A stretch of DNA of 64,000 bases from Saccharopolyspora rosea (GTDB lineage: Bacteria; Actinomycetota; Actinomycetes; Mycobacteriales; Pseudonocardiaceae). This document shows, in pieces, positions 38,866-47,345 of the stretch. Position numbers and translations under genes: made by a program. The notes beneath the pieces are model-generated. The model did not search any database. It saw only the letters and a list, made by a program, of their open reading frames with translations, and was not told where the DNA came from. Position 1 is the first letter of the stretch. Each line of letters starts with the position of its first letter. The stretch covers positions 1,736,001 to 1,800,000 of the forward strand of contig NZ_CP102826.1 of assembly GCF_025643595.1 (NCBI RefSeq), written 5' to 3'.

Positions 38866-41127
38866 CTAACCCGAACCCAGCAGGGCCTGTTGGACGCGGG
38901 CGCCCAGGCCGTCGAGGGTTTCGCGGAGGTCGGCCTTCCGGGGCGGGGTGACCGGGGCGGCGGTCAGTTCGCCGAGGACGTCGAGGCCGAACAGCGGGAC
39001 GTACTCGTACAGCACGTCGTAGGTGCGGCACAGCGCGGCGAGGCGTTCGCGGTCGACGTCGTAGAGCTCGCCTTCCTCGTCGGTCGCCGACGAGCGGTAC
39101 CACTCGTTGACGCCGTCCCGGAACGCCTCGACCAGGCCGGTCAGCACGACCGCGACGCCGGCCGCCTGGAACGCCTGCTGGTTGCGCAGCCGCAGCCAGT
39201 CGCGCATACCGCGGCGGGCGGCGGTCGCCTGGTCCTGCTCGGTGCCGAACGCCTCGCGCACCACGGCGTCGAGCCGTCGCAGCGAATCCAGCGCCGCCAG
39301 CGCCTCGTCGAACAGCCGCGCCACGTCCTCCGGCAACCGCAGGCGCGGTGCGGGGGAATCGGATCCCGCGGGCGCGTGCACCGTGTCGGAGACCTCGGAC
39401 AGTTCGCGTTGCAGCACGCCGAACTTGCGGTCGGCGGAACCGCGCAGGTCGTTGAGGCTCGTGGTGATCTGGTCCAGCAGGCGTTGGGTGTTGGACTGCT
39501 GGCGGCTCATCCGGTCCAGCCGGTCGTGCAGCGCGCGGATCGGGTCGTCGCCGACCACGTCCTCCAGGTTGCGGATGCGGGTGGCCAGGGCGCTGGCGAG
39601 CGTTTCGGTGAACGTCCAGTGGTCGTAGACCAGGGGTTCGCCGCCGAACGCGGCGCTGAGCTCGCCGACGAACTCGGCGGGCAGGTAGCCCACCACGACG
39701 AGCAGCACCTCGGTGCGGGCGGTGGCGTTGCGGATCGCCGTGGCCCGTCGCACCAGGCGCTCGGCGTCCTCGGGATCCAGCACGGACTCGGCGAGCACCA
39801 GCGCGCACCCGGCGCCCCGGGCGCCGACCGGTACCCAGTAGTCGGCCCGCGAATGCTCGTCCTGGCCCACCAGGTGGTCGCGCAGGTAGCCGGAGCCCTG
39901 CGCGGTGAGCACCCGGCGCACCGCGCCGCGCACGTCGTCGATGCCGGCCTGGTCGAACTGGTTGTTGCGGGCCACCTCGTAGACCATCGGCACGGTCACC
40001 GGGCCGTCCCGTTCGACCGCGGTCCGGTAGAGCTGGTAGCACAGCCGCACGATCTTGCGCGCGTTGCCGTCGGTGATCTTCACCAGGTAGCCGACGGTGT
40101 CCGGGGTGAACGGTTCCAGCCGGGCCTCGCCGTGCACGCGCCGCTGGCTCTCCCGGATGAACTCCGCGGTGTTCTCGCCGCTGAGCGAGGACACCGTGAT
40201 GACCCGGCCGATCCGCTGCCGGGCGTTGCCGCTGAGCACGTCGAGGTAGTCCGGCAGCCCGGCGAGCACCAGCAGCGCCCGCGCCCCGGCGCAGACCTCC
40301 AGCAGCTTCTTGAACGCCTCGATGGCGTCCTCGGTGGGACGGCTGGAGGCCGACAGCACCTTGTCCAGCTCGTCGACCACCACGACGAACCGGCGGTCGC
40401 GGTGGCCGTAGAGCAGCGCGAAGACGCCCATCGCCTCCAGCGCCGCCGCCTCGGTGGAGATCGCCGTGTCGATGCCCCGGTCCTTGAGGATCTGGTCCGG
40501 TTCGTGGCCGGTCAGCCACTCCCACACCGCGTCGTCGAAGCCGCGCCGCAGCAGCAGCGTCAGCGCGGTGCCGAACGCCTCGTTGCGGGTGACCCGTTCC
40601 AGCGTGTGCTGCACCTGTTGCAGGAAGCTGCTCTCCATCAGGCCGAACCGCTCGACGATGCCGACCGGGTCGATCTCGCCGTCGCGCAGCGGTCGCGCGA
40701 CGTCCGAGCCGAAGCCGGAGGAGCTCAGCGCGTCGGCCACGATGTCGGCGTAGTACTCGCGCACCCGGTCCCGGACGTCGTCGAGCTCCAACTGCTCGAT
40801 GAACCGCTTGTACAGCGCGACGAACGTGCCCGCCGGGGCGTCCAGGTACACGGCCTTGGTGACCGCCGGGGCGGTCTCCCGCGCGTGCTGGAGCAACCGG
40901 ACGGCCAGGTGCGTCTTGCCGGTGCCGTAGTCGCCGACGATCGCGATCACGTGGCCTGGGCGGCTGGAGGCGGGGGAGACGAGGTAGTCGTCGAGCAGCC
41001 GCAGCGCCTCGCGGATGGCCGGCGTGGGCACGGTGACGGTGTCCGGGGCGAACTCGGTGACGCGGGCGATCGCCGTGGGGGAGAAGGGGTTGGCCTCACT
41101 GGTGAGGACAACGTGGCCGTCACTCAT
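38866..41127 (-). CDS. Large AAA-type ATPase of an uncharacterised three-gene operon
   Basis: A 753-residue ATPase from ATG 41127. Walker A is GDYGTGKT at residues 65-72; Walker B is in RFVVVVDELDKVL near 250; sensor-like LVLAGLPDYLDVLSG follows. The middle resembles ORC/Cdc6- or KAP-like AAA domains with a winged-helix lid (SGYLRDHLVGQDEHSRADYW). The C-terminal third is helical with coiled-coil potential (RMSRQQSNTQRLLDQITTSL). The start overlaps the stop of the upstream ATPase gene. I do not recognise the family. Coupling to another ATPase and a lipoprotein suggests a membrane-linked conflict or signalling system (inferred). Confidence 0.75.
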   Translation of the reverse strand: MSDGHVVLTSEANPFSPTAIARVTEFAPDTVTVPTPAIREALRLLDDYLVSPASSRPGHVIAIVGDYGTGKTHLAVRLLQHARETAPAVTKAVYLDAPAGTFVALYKRFIEQLELDDVRDRVREYYADIVADALSSSGFGSDVARPLRDGEIDPVGIVERFGLMESSFLQQVQHTLERVTRNEAFGTALTLLLRRGFDDAVWEWLTGHEPDQILKDRGIDTAISTEAAALEAMGVFALLYGHRDRRFVVVVDELDKVLSASSRPTEDAIEAFKKLLEVCAGARALLVLAGLPDYLDVLSGNARQRIGRVITVSSLSGENTAEFIRESQRRVHGEARLEPFTPDTVGYLVKITDGNARKIVRLCYQLYRTAVERDGPVTVPMVYEVARNNQFDQAGIDDVRGAVRRVLTAQGSGYLRDHLVGQDEHSRADYWVPVGARGAGCALVLAESVLDPEDAERLVRRATAIRNATARTEVLLVVVGYLPAEFVGELSAAFGGEPLVYDHWTFTETLASALATRIRNLEDVVGDDPIRALHDRLDRMSRQQSNTQRLLDQITTSLNDLRGSADRKFGVLQRELSEVSDTVHAPAGSDSPAPRLRLPEDVARLFDEALAALDSLRRLDAVVREAFGTEQDQATAARRGMRDWLRLRNQQAFQAAGVAVVLTGLVEAFRDGVNEWYRSSATDEEGELYDVDRERLAALCRTYDVLYEYVPLFGLDVLGELTAAPVTPPRKADLRETLDGLGARVQQALLGSG

Positions 41128-42038
41128 AACGTCGATCCCTGCCCGCCGGCGTCCATGCTCCGCCTGAAGAAGTAGTCGGTGATCTCCTCGTAGCTCAGTT
41201 CTAGCGCATCGTCCGCCGGTGGGTCCCGCCGTTGCTCCTCGTACACCCCGTGGAGGAGGTTCTGCAACTGGCCGATCGACATCGGCAGGGCAGTGACACG
41301 CTGCATGGTCTCCTCGCTCACCCTGCGGTACACACCGGCATCCGGGTGAAGTTCGGACCGCTCCTGCCGGGCCCGCGCGAACCGCCAGCCGTCGCCCTCC
41401 GACAGCGGGCCGACGCGCAGCAGCAGCGGCGTCACCCGGCACGCCTCGGCGATGTCCTTCCAGCGCCGGTCCACATTGTCCGGGTAGGAGCTCTCGGCGA
41501 AGAAGACCAGCCGCGGCCGGGTGAACCGGGCGTAGTGCGCGATCTCCTTGGTCAGGTCCTCGGAGTGCGGGAGCAGGATGATCAGCACCGTTCCGGGGTC
41601 GAGCAGCGAGCTCAGCTGCCGGTAGCCCAGTTCCAGGTTGTCCGTGCGGTCTTCCAGCCCCTTGAGCTGGTCGGCGTCGAGCAGCTGCCGGGAGCGCACG
41701 TCGTCGAGCACGCAGGAGAACACGTGGCGCAGCCGGTACTCGATGGGGTCGCTGGGCGAGGACTCGTCCACCAGCGAGATGATCTGGGCCTTGTCGAGCT
41801 GCCCGGACAGCCAGCTCGCGCAGCGGTTGATCAGCGAGGTCTTGCCGCAGCCGCGCTGCCCCGTGGTGACGACCAGCCCGCCCTGGGCGGCGACGTCGCC
41901 GATGAGCTCCTGGAACTCCTCGAACGCCTGCTGGCAGTGGTCCACGGGAACGTAGTAGTCCTCGTGCTCGTCGATCTGGAACGGGCACAGCGGCGCCAGC
42001 GGCCTGCCCTCCATACCGGGCACCAGGTACGGGTTCAT
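41124..42038 (-). CDS. Second P-loop ATPase of the three-gene operon
   Basis: A 304-residue soluble protein. Walker A is TGQRGCGKTS at residues 59-68 and a hydrophobic strand VLIILLPHSEDL occupies the expected Walker B region, although without the classic DE pair. It starts at ATG 42038 with GGAGGAC upstream; the start overlaps the lipoprotein stop and its end overlaps the next ATPase start. The N-terminus begins NPYLVPGMEGRPLAPLCPF. The missing canonical Walker B suggests a regulatory NTPase partner. Function unknown. Confidence 0.72.
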   Translation of the reverse strand: MNPYLVPGMEGRPLAPLCPFQIDEHEDYYVPVDHCQQAFEEFQELIGDVAAQGGLVVTTGQRGCGKTSLINRCASWLSGQLDKAQIISLVDESSPSDPIEYRLRHVFSCVLDDVRSRQLLDADQLKGLEDRTDNLELGYRQLSSLLDPGTVLIILLPHSEDLTKEIAHYARFTRPRLVFFAESSYPDNVDRRWKDIAEACRVTPLLLRVGPLSEGDGWRFARARQERSELHPDAGVYRRVSEETMQRVTALPMSIGQLQNLLHGVYEEQRRDPPADDALELSYEEITDYFFRRSMDAGGQGSTL

Positions 42039-42874
42039 CTGTCCTCCCCCAGCGGTCGTGCGCGGTGCATGTCCCGGTGCGGGCGCCACGGGTGCTCCAG
42101 CGCGTGGGCCACCCGGCCGACCTGTTCGTCCACTTCGGACACCAGATCGCGCAGGGCGCGCGCCCGCTCGGCCCGCTGCTCGTCGCCCAGCTCCGTCCAC
42201 CCTTCGACGATCGGTTCGCCGAGCCGGTTTCCGGACAGCACCGATCGGAGGTCTCGCGGTCGCCGCCAGCGGGACCGCAGCACGCAGACCGTCCGCAGCC
42301 GGGCGCCGAGCTCGTCGCGGCCCTCGTCCACGGCGCGGGCCGACGGCTTCCCGGAGGTGCTGTGCGCGGTCCGGGCGGCCAGGTAGTCCTTGACGGCGCC
42401 GTGGAACTTGGCCGCCGAGGCGCGCAGGTCGTCGGCCAGCAGCCGGCCGCGGCTGATCTCGTCCCGCCACGTCGTGGTGAGCAGTGTCAGCACCGCGCCG
42501 ACCAGCACCGGCAGCAGCACGTTGACCATCGACATGAACGTGCTGGTGCCCGACGAGCCGGGCACCGAGGCGACGGCGATCGCCTTGCAGGCGCGGTCGA
42601 AGTCCTCGCCGCGGGCGCGCCGCCAGTCCGGCACGGTGTACTCGCGCGCGCCGACCCGCAGCCGGTCGGGGGTCCGGCCGTGCCGGGCGAGCCCGAGCGA
42701 CACGGCGGAGTCGACCAGCGGGGCCCGCTGCGCCGCTGACAGGCAGAACACCACGGCGGCGTCGTCGCGCGCCCGGTCGTCGTCACTGGCGCACGCCGCG
42801 AGGGGCCACAGCGCCAGCACGAGCACCACGACCACCGGCCACCGGGCACGTTCCACGATCATCTTTCCTACCAC
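42035..42874 (-). CDS. Putative lipoprotein/membrane protein, first gene of the ATPase operon
   Basis: A 279-residue protein with an N-terminal hydrophobic segment and lipobox-like PLAAC (Cys28 if the ATG at 42874 is used; an ATG at 42862 would give a shorter signal). A second hydrophobic stretch, VNVLLPVLVGAVLTLL, about residues 115-131, probably crosses the membrane. A cytoplasmic Arg-rich C-terminal domain of about 140 residues would then face the two ATPases. The topology suggests an outside sensor and an inside effector contact. No known domain recognised. Confidence 0.7.
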   Translation of the reverse strand: MVGKMIVERARWPVVVVLVLALWPLAACASDDDRARDDAAVVFCLSAAQRAPLVDSAVSLGLARHGRTPDRLRVGAREYTVPDWRRARGEDFDRACKAIAVASVPGSSGTSTFMSMVNVLLPVLVGAVLTLLTTTWRDEISRGRLLADDLRASAAKFHGAVKDYLAARTAHSTSGKPSARAVDEGRDELGARLRTVCVLRSRWRRPRDLRSVLSGNRLGEPIVEGWTELGDEQRAERARALRDLVSEVDEQVGRVAHALEHPWRPHRDMHRARPLGEDR

Positions 42875-43176
42875 CCGCGAAGGGGTCTTCGAGACGGAAA
42901 TCCGGGGAATGCCGGGTCGGCGGTGGCGGTCGTGCCCGATGGGGCAGAAGGGGTCGGTGGGTTCGCGCGCCGGGAGCCGCGGGTGGGGTTGGACGGTGTG
43001 ACGGGGGCCGCTATGGTGGCGTGCGGAATCGGAACAGGTTCAGGCCAATCCACTCCGGTCGTCACAGTTAGTGAGCAGTCGGCCGGTCCGCGGTAGCTCA
43101 TACGGGTTAAACCAGGTACCTGCGTACGTACAAACCTCGATGCAGGTACACGCTCCGTGGTGGAGTCTGGAATCCC
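42875..43176. other. Divergent promoter gap before the lysozyme gene
   Basis: 302 bp between the leftward ATPase operon and the rightward GH25 gene. Around 43113-43151 there are two CAGGTAC copies and a TACGTAC; their meaning is unclear. No coding sequence or known riboswitch consensus was seen. Confidence 0.45.
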
Positions 43177-44409
43177 GTGAGACCCGAAACCCCCGACCAA
43201 CCAAGATCCCCCGAAGACGAGAACGGCGGCGCCTCCACCCCGAACGAGGCGCGCACCTGGCGTTCCACCGCGCTGGCGGTCGACCACGCCCTGCGCTCGG
43301 CAGTGGATCGAGTGCGGCCGGCGGCGCACCGCGTCCGCGAGTGGCTCGCGCCGCTCCTCGAACGCATCGTGCGGTGGCTGGCGCCACTGCTGCAGCGCGT
43401 CCAGGACAACCGGCAGGTGCGGCGCATCCGGGAGAGGGTTGCGCCGCACGTCGAGGCGGTCCGGGAGCGGCTCCCCGAATCCGGTCGGGCCGCGACCCGC
43501 ACCCGGTCGATGCAGGTCGGCGGCGCCATCGCGGCCGTCGGCGTGCTCGGCGTCGTGGTCGCCGGAGTGGCCACCGGCGGTGGCGCCTCCCAGCAGGCCG
43601 AGGTCACCGACGCCGCGCAGGCCGCCCCGATGGCCGGCGCCCCGGCCCCGGTGACGCCCGAGCGGGCCCAGCCCGCGCCCGAGGCCGCCCCGGCCCCGCA
43701 GCCCAGCGGTGACCAGGGCAACGTCCCGCCGCCCCCGCCGCCCCCGCCCGCCCCGGAACCCGAGGCGCCGGAAGGCCCGCCGGTCGACGGCATCGACGTG
43801 TCCAACCACAACGGCGACATCGACTGGCAGCAGGTCGCCGCGTCCGGCAAGAAGTTCACCTTCGTGCTGGCCACCGACGGCACCAGCTTCAGCAACCCGC
43901 GCTACAGCGAGCAGTACCACGGCGCCAAGGACGCCGGGCTGATCGCCGGTGCCTACCACTTCGCCCGTCCGGACTCCTCCTCGGCGGAGGTGCAGGCGCA
44001 GCGGTTCCTCGACGTCGCCGACTACCAGAACGACCACAAGACCCTGCCGCCGGTGCTGGACCTGGAGGTGGACCCGAACAGCGGCGGCTGCTACGGCCTG
44101 TCGGTCGACGACATGAACCTGTGGGTCAAGACCTTCAACGACAAGGTCAAGGAGCGCACCGGCAAGGAGCCGATCATCTACGCCAACCCGTCCTTCTGGC
44201 GGCAGTGCATGGGTGGCACCGACTCCTTCGGCCACCACAACCTGTGGCTGGCCTCCTACGGTGTCGACAGCCCGTCGGTGCCCAACGGCTTCGACGGCTG
44301 GGACTTCTGGCAGTACTCCGAGGAGGGCCAGGTCCCCGGCATCGGTGGCTCGACCGACCTGAACAAGTACCAGCACGGCATCGCGAAGCTCCAGCAGCTG
44401 GCCCGGTGA
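43177..44409 (+). CDS. Membrane-anchored GH25 lysozyme-like muramidase
   Basis: A 410-residue protein from GTG 43177. Residues 1-110 are a cytoplasmic, Arg-rich helical region; 113-134 form one membrane segment; 135-200 are an Ala/Pro linker with a run of prolines; about 200-410 is a glycoside hydrolase 25 domain (GIDVSNHNGDIDW, LPPVLDLEVDPN with the catalytic acids, GWDFWQYSEEG). It should cleave the MurNAc-GlcNAc bond of peptidoglycan outside the membrane. The long cytoplasmic head is unusual for GH25 and may link the enzyme to division or growth machinery. A terminator follows. Confidence 0.87.
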   Translation: MRPETPDQPRSPEDENGGASTPNEARTWRSTALAVDHALRSAVDRVRPAAHRVREWLAPLLERIVRWLAPLLQRVQDNRQVRRIRERVAPHVEAVRERLPESGRAATRTRSMQVGGAIAAVGVLGVVVAGVATGGGASQQAEVTDAAQAAPMAGAPAPVTPERAQPAPEAAPAPQPSGDQGNVPPPPPPPPAPEPEAPEGPPVDGIDVSNHNGDIDWQQVAASGKKFTFVLATDGTSFSNPRYSEQYHGAKDAGLIAGAYHFARPDSSSAEVQAQRFLDVADYQNDHKTLPPVLDLEVDPNSGGCYGLSVDDMNLWVKTFNDKVKERTGKEPIIYANPSFWRQCMGGTDSFGHHNLWLASYGVDSPSVPNGFDGWDFWQYSEEGQVPGIGGSTDLNKYQHGIAKLQQLAR

Positions 44410-44424
44410 CCGAGCCTCCCTCAG

Positions 44425-44457
44425 GCGGGCCGTCCGCGTTCGACGCGGGCGGCCCGC
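44425..44457 (+). terminator. Terminator after the lysozyme gene
   Basis: GCGGGCCG pairs with CGGCCCGC around a shorter CCGC/GCGG stem; the structure is followed by TTTCG. It starts 16 bases after the lysozyme stop and is in the right orientation. Confidence 0.8.
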
Positions 44458-44604
44458 TTTCGTCGTGCCCGGCCGGTGAAGTCGGGACTTTGGGCCCGCG
44501 CACGACACCGGCGGCAGCGGGCATGCTGGTAGCGGTCCGGATGCGATCGGACACCCTCCGCGAGCATCCGGTGGTATCCGTGTGCGAAGAGGTTGGAGAC
44601 CCCG

Positions 44605-44877
44605 TTGCCGTTCTGCCCTCCCCAGCACGTCCGCGCCGACGTCGGTGCGACGCTGCTCCCGGTGCTCACCGCGCTGGAGTCCGCCCAGACCGTGCGCTGG
44701 GCGATGGACGGCCTCGACAGCCGTGATCGCCGAGCCGTCTCGGTCGTCCGCCACGAAGTCGCCATGCTGTGGCACTGGGTCCGCGTGAGCCGCGACGAGT
44801 GCACCGAGTACTCCGCGCTGCTCGACGGCCTGGCCGACTTCGCGCAGCACGCCGACCGCGCGCTCGACGCGCTCTGA
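44605..44877 (+). CDS. Small helical protein of about 90 residues
   Basis: TTG at 44605 with GGAG six bases upstream is my preferred start; a TTG at 44593 would add four residues. The product is soluble and helical (TLLPVLTALESAQTVRWAMDG, VRHEVAMLWHWVRVSRDEC). Composition and third-base GC bias look coding. No family recognised and no partner gene. It ends just before a strong bidirectional hairpin. Confidence 0.5.
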   Translation: MPFCPPQHVRADVGATLLPVLTALESAQTVRWAMDGLDSRDRRAVSVVRHEVAMLWHWVRVSRDECTEYSALLDGLADFAQHADRALDAL

Positions 44878-44888
44878 TCCCCACCGAC

Positions 44889-44914
44889 GGCGCCCCGCTT
44901 CCCGGCGGGGCGCC
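44889..44914. terminator. Bidirectional terminator hairpin
   Basis: A perfect 10-bp stem GGCGCCCCGC with its complement and a TTCCCG loop, between the small gene ending at 44877 and the convergent SDR gene ending at 44929. Confidence 0.8.
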
Positions 44915-44928
44915 GCCGGTGTCCCGGA

Positions 44929-45657
44929 TCACTGGCTCGTGTAGCCCCCGTCAGCGACGAACTCGGAGCCGGTGCAGTAGCCGGAGGCGTCGGAGGCGAG
45001 GAAGACGACGAGTTCGGCGAGCTGCTCGGGCGTGCCGATCCGCCGCAACGGCTGGTGCTGGGCCATTCCCGACACGTCGATGCCCTCGGTCATCTCGGTT
45101 CCGACGAACCCCGGGTGCACCGAGTTGACCCGGATCCCGTCCGGGCCGAACTCCTGCGCCGCCGCCTTGGTCATGCCGCGCACCGCCCACTTCGACGCGA
45201 CGTAACCGAGGATGCCCGGGAAGGCGATGATCCCGCCGATCGACGAGATGTTGACGATCGACCCGGTCCCGGCGCGGCGCATCGACGGCAGCACCGCCTT
45301 CATGCCCAGGAACACGCCGACCTGGTTGACGTCGATCACCTTGCGGTAGTCCGCTTCGGACAGCGTCTCGATGGGGTCGGTGTGCACCACGCCCGCGTTG
45401 TTCACCAACACCGACACCGGCCCGAACGCCTCCTCGGCAGCGCCCACCACCTCGTCCCAGCGGCCCGCGTCGGTGACGTCGAGCGGCTCGAACCGCACCG
45501 CGTCGCCGAGTTCTCCCGCCAGCCGGGCGCCCTCGTCGGCGAGCACGTCGGCCACCACGACCGACGCGCCCTCCACCGCGAGCGCCCGCACCTGCGCCGC
45601 ACCGAGCCCCCGCGCCCCGCCGGTGACGATCGCGACCTTGCCGTCAGTCCTACCCAC
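44929..45657 (-). CDS. FabG3-like hydroxysteroid dehydrogenase (SDR)
   Basis: A 242-residue SDR from GTG 45657, with AAGGGAG upstream. TGGARGLG is the cofactor motif (about residues 11-18), NNAG near 83, and the catalytic Tyr/Lys are in GYVASKWAVRG near 148. The sequence closely follows the mycobacterial 3-alpha/20-beta-hydroxysteroid dehydrogenase FabG3 pattern (NISSIGGI, RVNSVHPG). It is divergent from fadA6 and shares a KstR2-like site, so a hydroxysteroid or HIP-derived hydroxyl is a reasonable substrate. A fragment of the dispersed repeat lies in its upstream region. Confidence 0.82.
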   Translation of the reverse strand: MGRTDGKVAIVTGGARGLGAAQVRALAVEGASVVVADVLADEGARLAGELGDAVRFEPLDVTDAGRWDEVVGAAEEAFGPVSVLVNNAGVVHTDPIETLSEADYRKVIDVNQVGVFLGMKAVLPSMRRAGTGSIVNISSIGGIIAFPGILGYVASKWAVRGMTKAAAQEFGPDGIRVNSVHPGFVGTEMTEGIDVSGMAQHQPLRRIGTPEQLAELVVFLASDASGYCTGSEFVADGGYTSQ

Positions 45658-45711
45658 GCCCGGGCTCCCTTCGTCCTGGGGAAAATCAGCGTCTGCCTTC
45701 GCACCCGAAGC

Positions 45712-45800
45712 AAGCGGCTGACGCCGCTTGCCGCGCGGGTTCCGGGAGCAGGTTCGAAGACAGGCACTGAGATTCCGCTCCCGGCACCGCCACGCAACAA
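45712..45800. repeat. Dispersed structured repeat, rearranged partial copy E
   Basis: Begins with the terminal hairpin AAGCGGC-TGAC-GCCGCTT and the tail GGTTCCGGGAGCAGGTTCG. It is followed by the family's head sequence in reverse orientation (ATTCCGCTCCCGGCACCGCC). So head and tail are both present but inverted relative to copies A-D. It lies in the fabG3/fadA6 divergent promoter. Confidence 0.65.
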
Positions 45801-45813
45801 CACTCACATGTCT

Positions 45814-45827
45814 ACCAAACGCTTGCT
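45814..45827. promoter_or_regulatory. KstR2-like operator, fabG3/fadA6
   Basis: ACCAAACGCTTGCT matches the known mycobacterial KstR2 consensus AnCAAGnnCTTGnT with one mismatch. It lies 61 bp upstream of fadA6 and 157 bp upstream of the SDR start. Confidence 0.7.
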
Positions 45828-45887
45828 TGCTCCACTAGACTGCCGCGGCAGGTCCTGGCGGCGTCGCCCGCGACGGAAAGGACGAAC

Positions 45888-47051
45888 ATGGCCGAGGCGT
45901 ACATCATCGACGCGGTCCGCACTCCGATGGGCAAACGCGGTGGCGGGCTCAGCGGCATCCACCCGGCGGACCTGTCCGCGCACGTGCTGCGCGTCCTCGT
46001 CGAACGGACCGCGATCGACCCGGCGGCGGTCGACGACGTGGTGTGGGGATGCGTCGACACCGTCGGCGGGCAGGCGGGCAACATCGGCAGGACGGGCTGG
46101 CTGGCGGCCGGTTTCCCGGAGCACGTGCCCGGGGTCACGGTGGACCGCCAGTGCGGTTCCTCGCAGCAGGCCGTGCACTTCGCCGCGCAGGCGGTGCTCA
46201 GCGGCACCGCCGACCTGGTGGTCGCGGGCGGCGTGCAGAACATGAGCGCCATCCCGATCGGCAGCGCGCTGCTCGGTTCGGACCAGCTCGGGTTCCCGGT
46301 CGCCTACGGGCCGGGATCGGGCTCCACGGGGTGGCAGGCGCGCTACGGCGACGAGGCGGTCACCCAGTTCCGCGGCGCCGAGCTGATGGCCGACAAGTGG
46401 GGCATCTCCCGCGAGGACATGGAGGAGTACGCGCTGACCAGCCACCGCCGGGCGGTCGCCGCGACCGACGCCGGGCACTTCGACGCCGAACTGGCGCCGA
46501 TCGCCGGGGTGGAGCTGGACGAGGGGCCGCGGCGGGACACCAGCCGCGAGAAACTGGCCGAGCTGAAGACGTTGAGCGAGGGCGGCAAGCTCACCGCCGG
46601 GCTGGCCAGCCAGATCTCCGACGGTTCGGCCGCGCTGCTGGTCGCCTCCGAACGCGCGGTCGCCGAGCACGGACTCACCCCGCGCGCCCGCGTGCACCAC
46701 ATGAGCGTGCGCGGCGACGACCCGGTGTTCATGCTCTCCGCCCCGATCCCGGCGACCCGGCACGCGCTGGCGAAGACCGGACTGCGGGCCTCGGACATCG
46801 ACGTGGTGGAGATCAACGAGGCGTTCGCCAGCGTGGTGCTGGCCTGGGAGAAGGAGATCGACATCGACCCGGAGCGGGTCAACCCCAACGGCGGCGCCAT
46901 CGCCCTCGGCCACCCGCTGGGCGCCACCGGGGCCAAGCTGATGACCACGCTGCTGGGCGAGCTGGAACGGCGCGGCGCCCGGTACGGGCTGCAGACGATG
47001 TGCGAGGGCGGCGGCACCGCGAACGTGACGATCGTGGAACGGCTCGGCTGA
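45888..47051 (+). CDS. fadA6: Thiolase FadA6, steroid ring catabolism
   Basis: A 387-residue degradative thiolase. The nucleophile is Cys89 in DRQCGSSQQ, with His342 in GHPLGATG and Cys372 in MCEGGG as acid/base residues and NEAFA as the substrate loop. The overall sequence follows mycobacterial FadA6, which cleaves a late C8-C10 ketoacyl-CoA from steroid rings C/D. It lies downstream of a KstR2-like site and next to the other HIP-pathway genes. Products would be shorter acyl-CoA and acetyl-CoA. Confidence 0.88.
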   Translation: MAEAYIIDAVRTPMGKRGGGLSGIHPADLSAHVLRVLVERTAIDPAAVDDVVWGCVDTVGGQAGNIGRTGWLAAGFPEHVPGVTVDRQCGSSQQAVHFAAQAVLSGTADLVVAGGVQNMSAIPIGSALLGSDQLGFPVAYGPGSGSTGWQARYGDEAVTQFRGAELMADKWGISREDMEEYALTSHRRAVAATDAGHFDAELAPIAGVELDEGPRRDTSREKLAELKTLSEGGKLTAGLASQISDGSAALLVASERAVAEHGLTPRARVHHMSVRGDDPVFMLSAPIPATRHALAKTGLRASDIDVVEINEAFASVVLAWEKEIDIDPERVNPNGGAIALGHPLGATGAKLMTTLLGELERRGARYGLQTMCEGGGTANVTIVERLG

Positions 47052-47072
47052 GAGTGTGTCTTTGAACTCGTT

Positions 47073-47246
47073 GTGCGTGGCGGTGCCGGTGGCGGAACCT
47101 CAGCGGCCGTCTCGGCTCCGGGAGCCCCGACATCATGTAGCCCCCTACACCACGTCGGGGCTGTCCTCGCGAGACGACCGCTGAGAACCCGCGGCGGTGC
47201 GAGCTGCGAGACCACTCACCGAAAGAGAAAGCGGCTCACGCCGCTT
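47073..47246 (+). repeat. Dispersed structured repeat, copy B
   Basis: A shorter copy (174 bp) between fadA6 and the first MaoC gene. It lacks the central segment with GACCACC that copies A, C and D have. The inner stem pairs AGCCCCGAC (47123-47131) with GTCGGGGCT (47154-47162). The apical stem reads TGTAG/CTACA (47136-47140, 47145-47149), against TGTAT/ATACA elsewhere, a compensated change. The terminal hairpin is AAGCGGC-TCAC-GCCGCTT. A decayed second tail follows to about 47330. Confidence 0.88.
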
Positions 47247-47345
47247 ACCACGCCCCCTCGGAACCAAGTTCAAAGACAGGCACTCAGCGGCCGTCTCGGT
47301 ACCAGGTTCGAAGACGGGCTCTGAACGGCGGCGGAAAGGACGGGC

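Noticed and set aside
42875-43176. Possible c-di-AMP (ydaO) riboswitch before a wall hydrolase
   Set aside because: Such riboswitches precede some actinomycete lytic genes, but I could not find the conserved core; only short CAGGTAC repeats are present.
44929-45807. Upstream start at 45807 for the fabG3-like gene
   Set aside because: The extension covers the rearranged repeat copy; the GTG at 45657 has a proper ribosome site and the normal SDR N-terminus.
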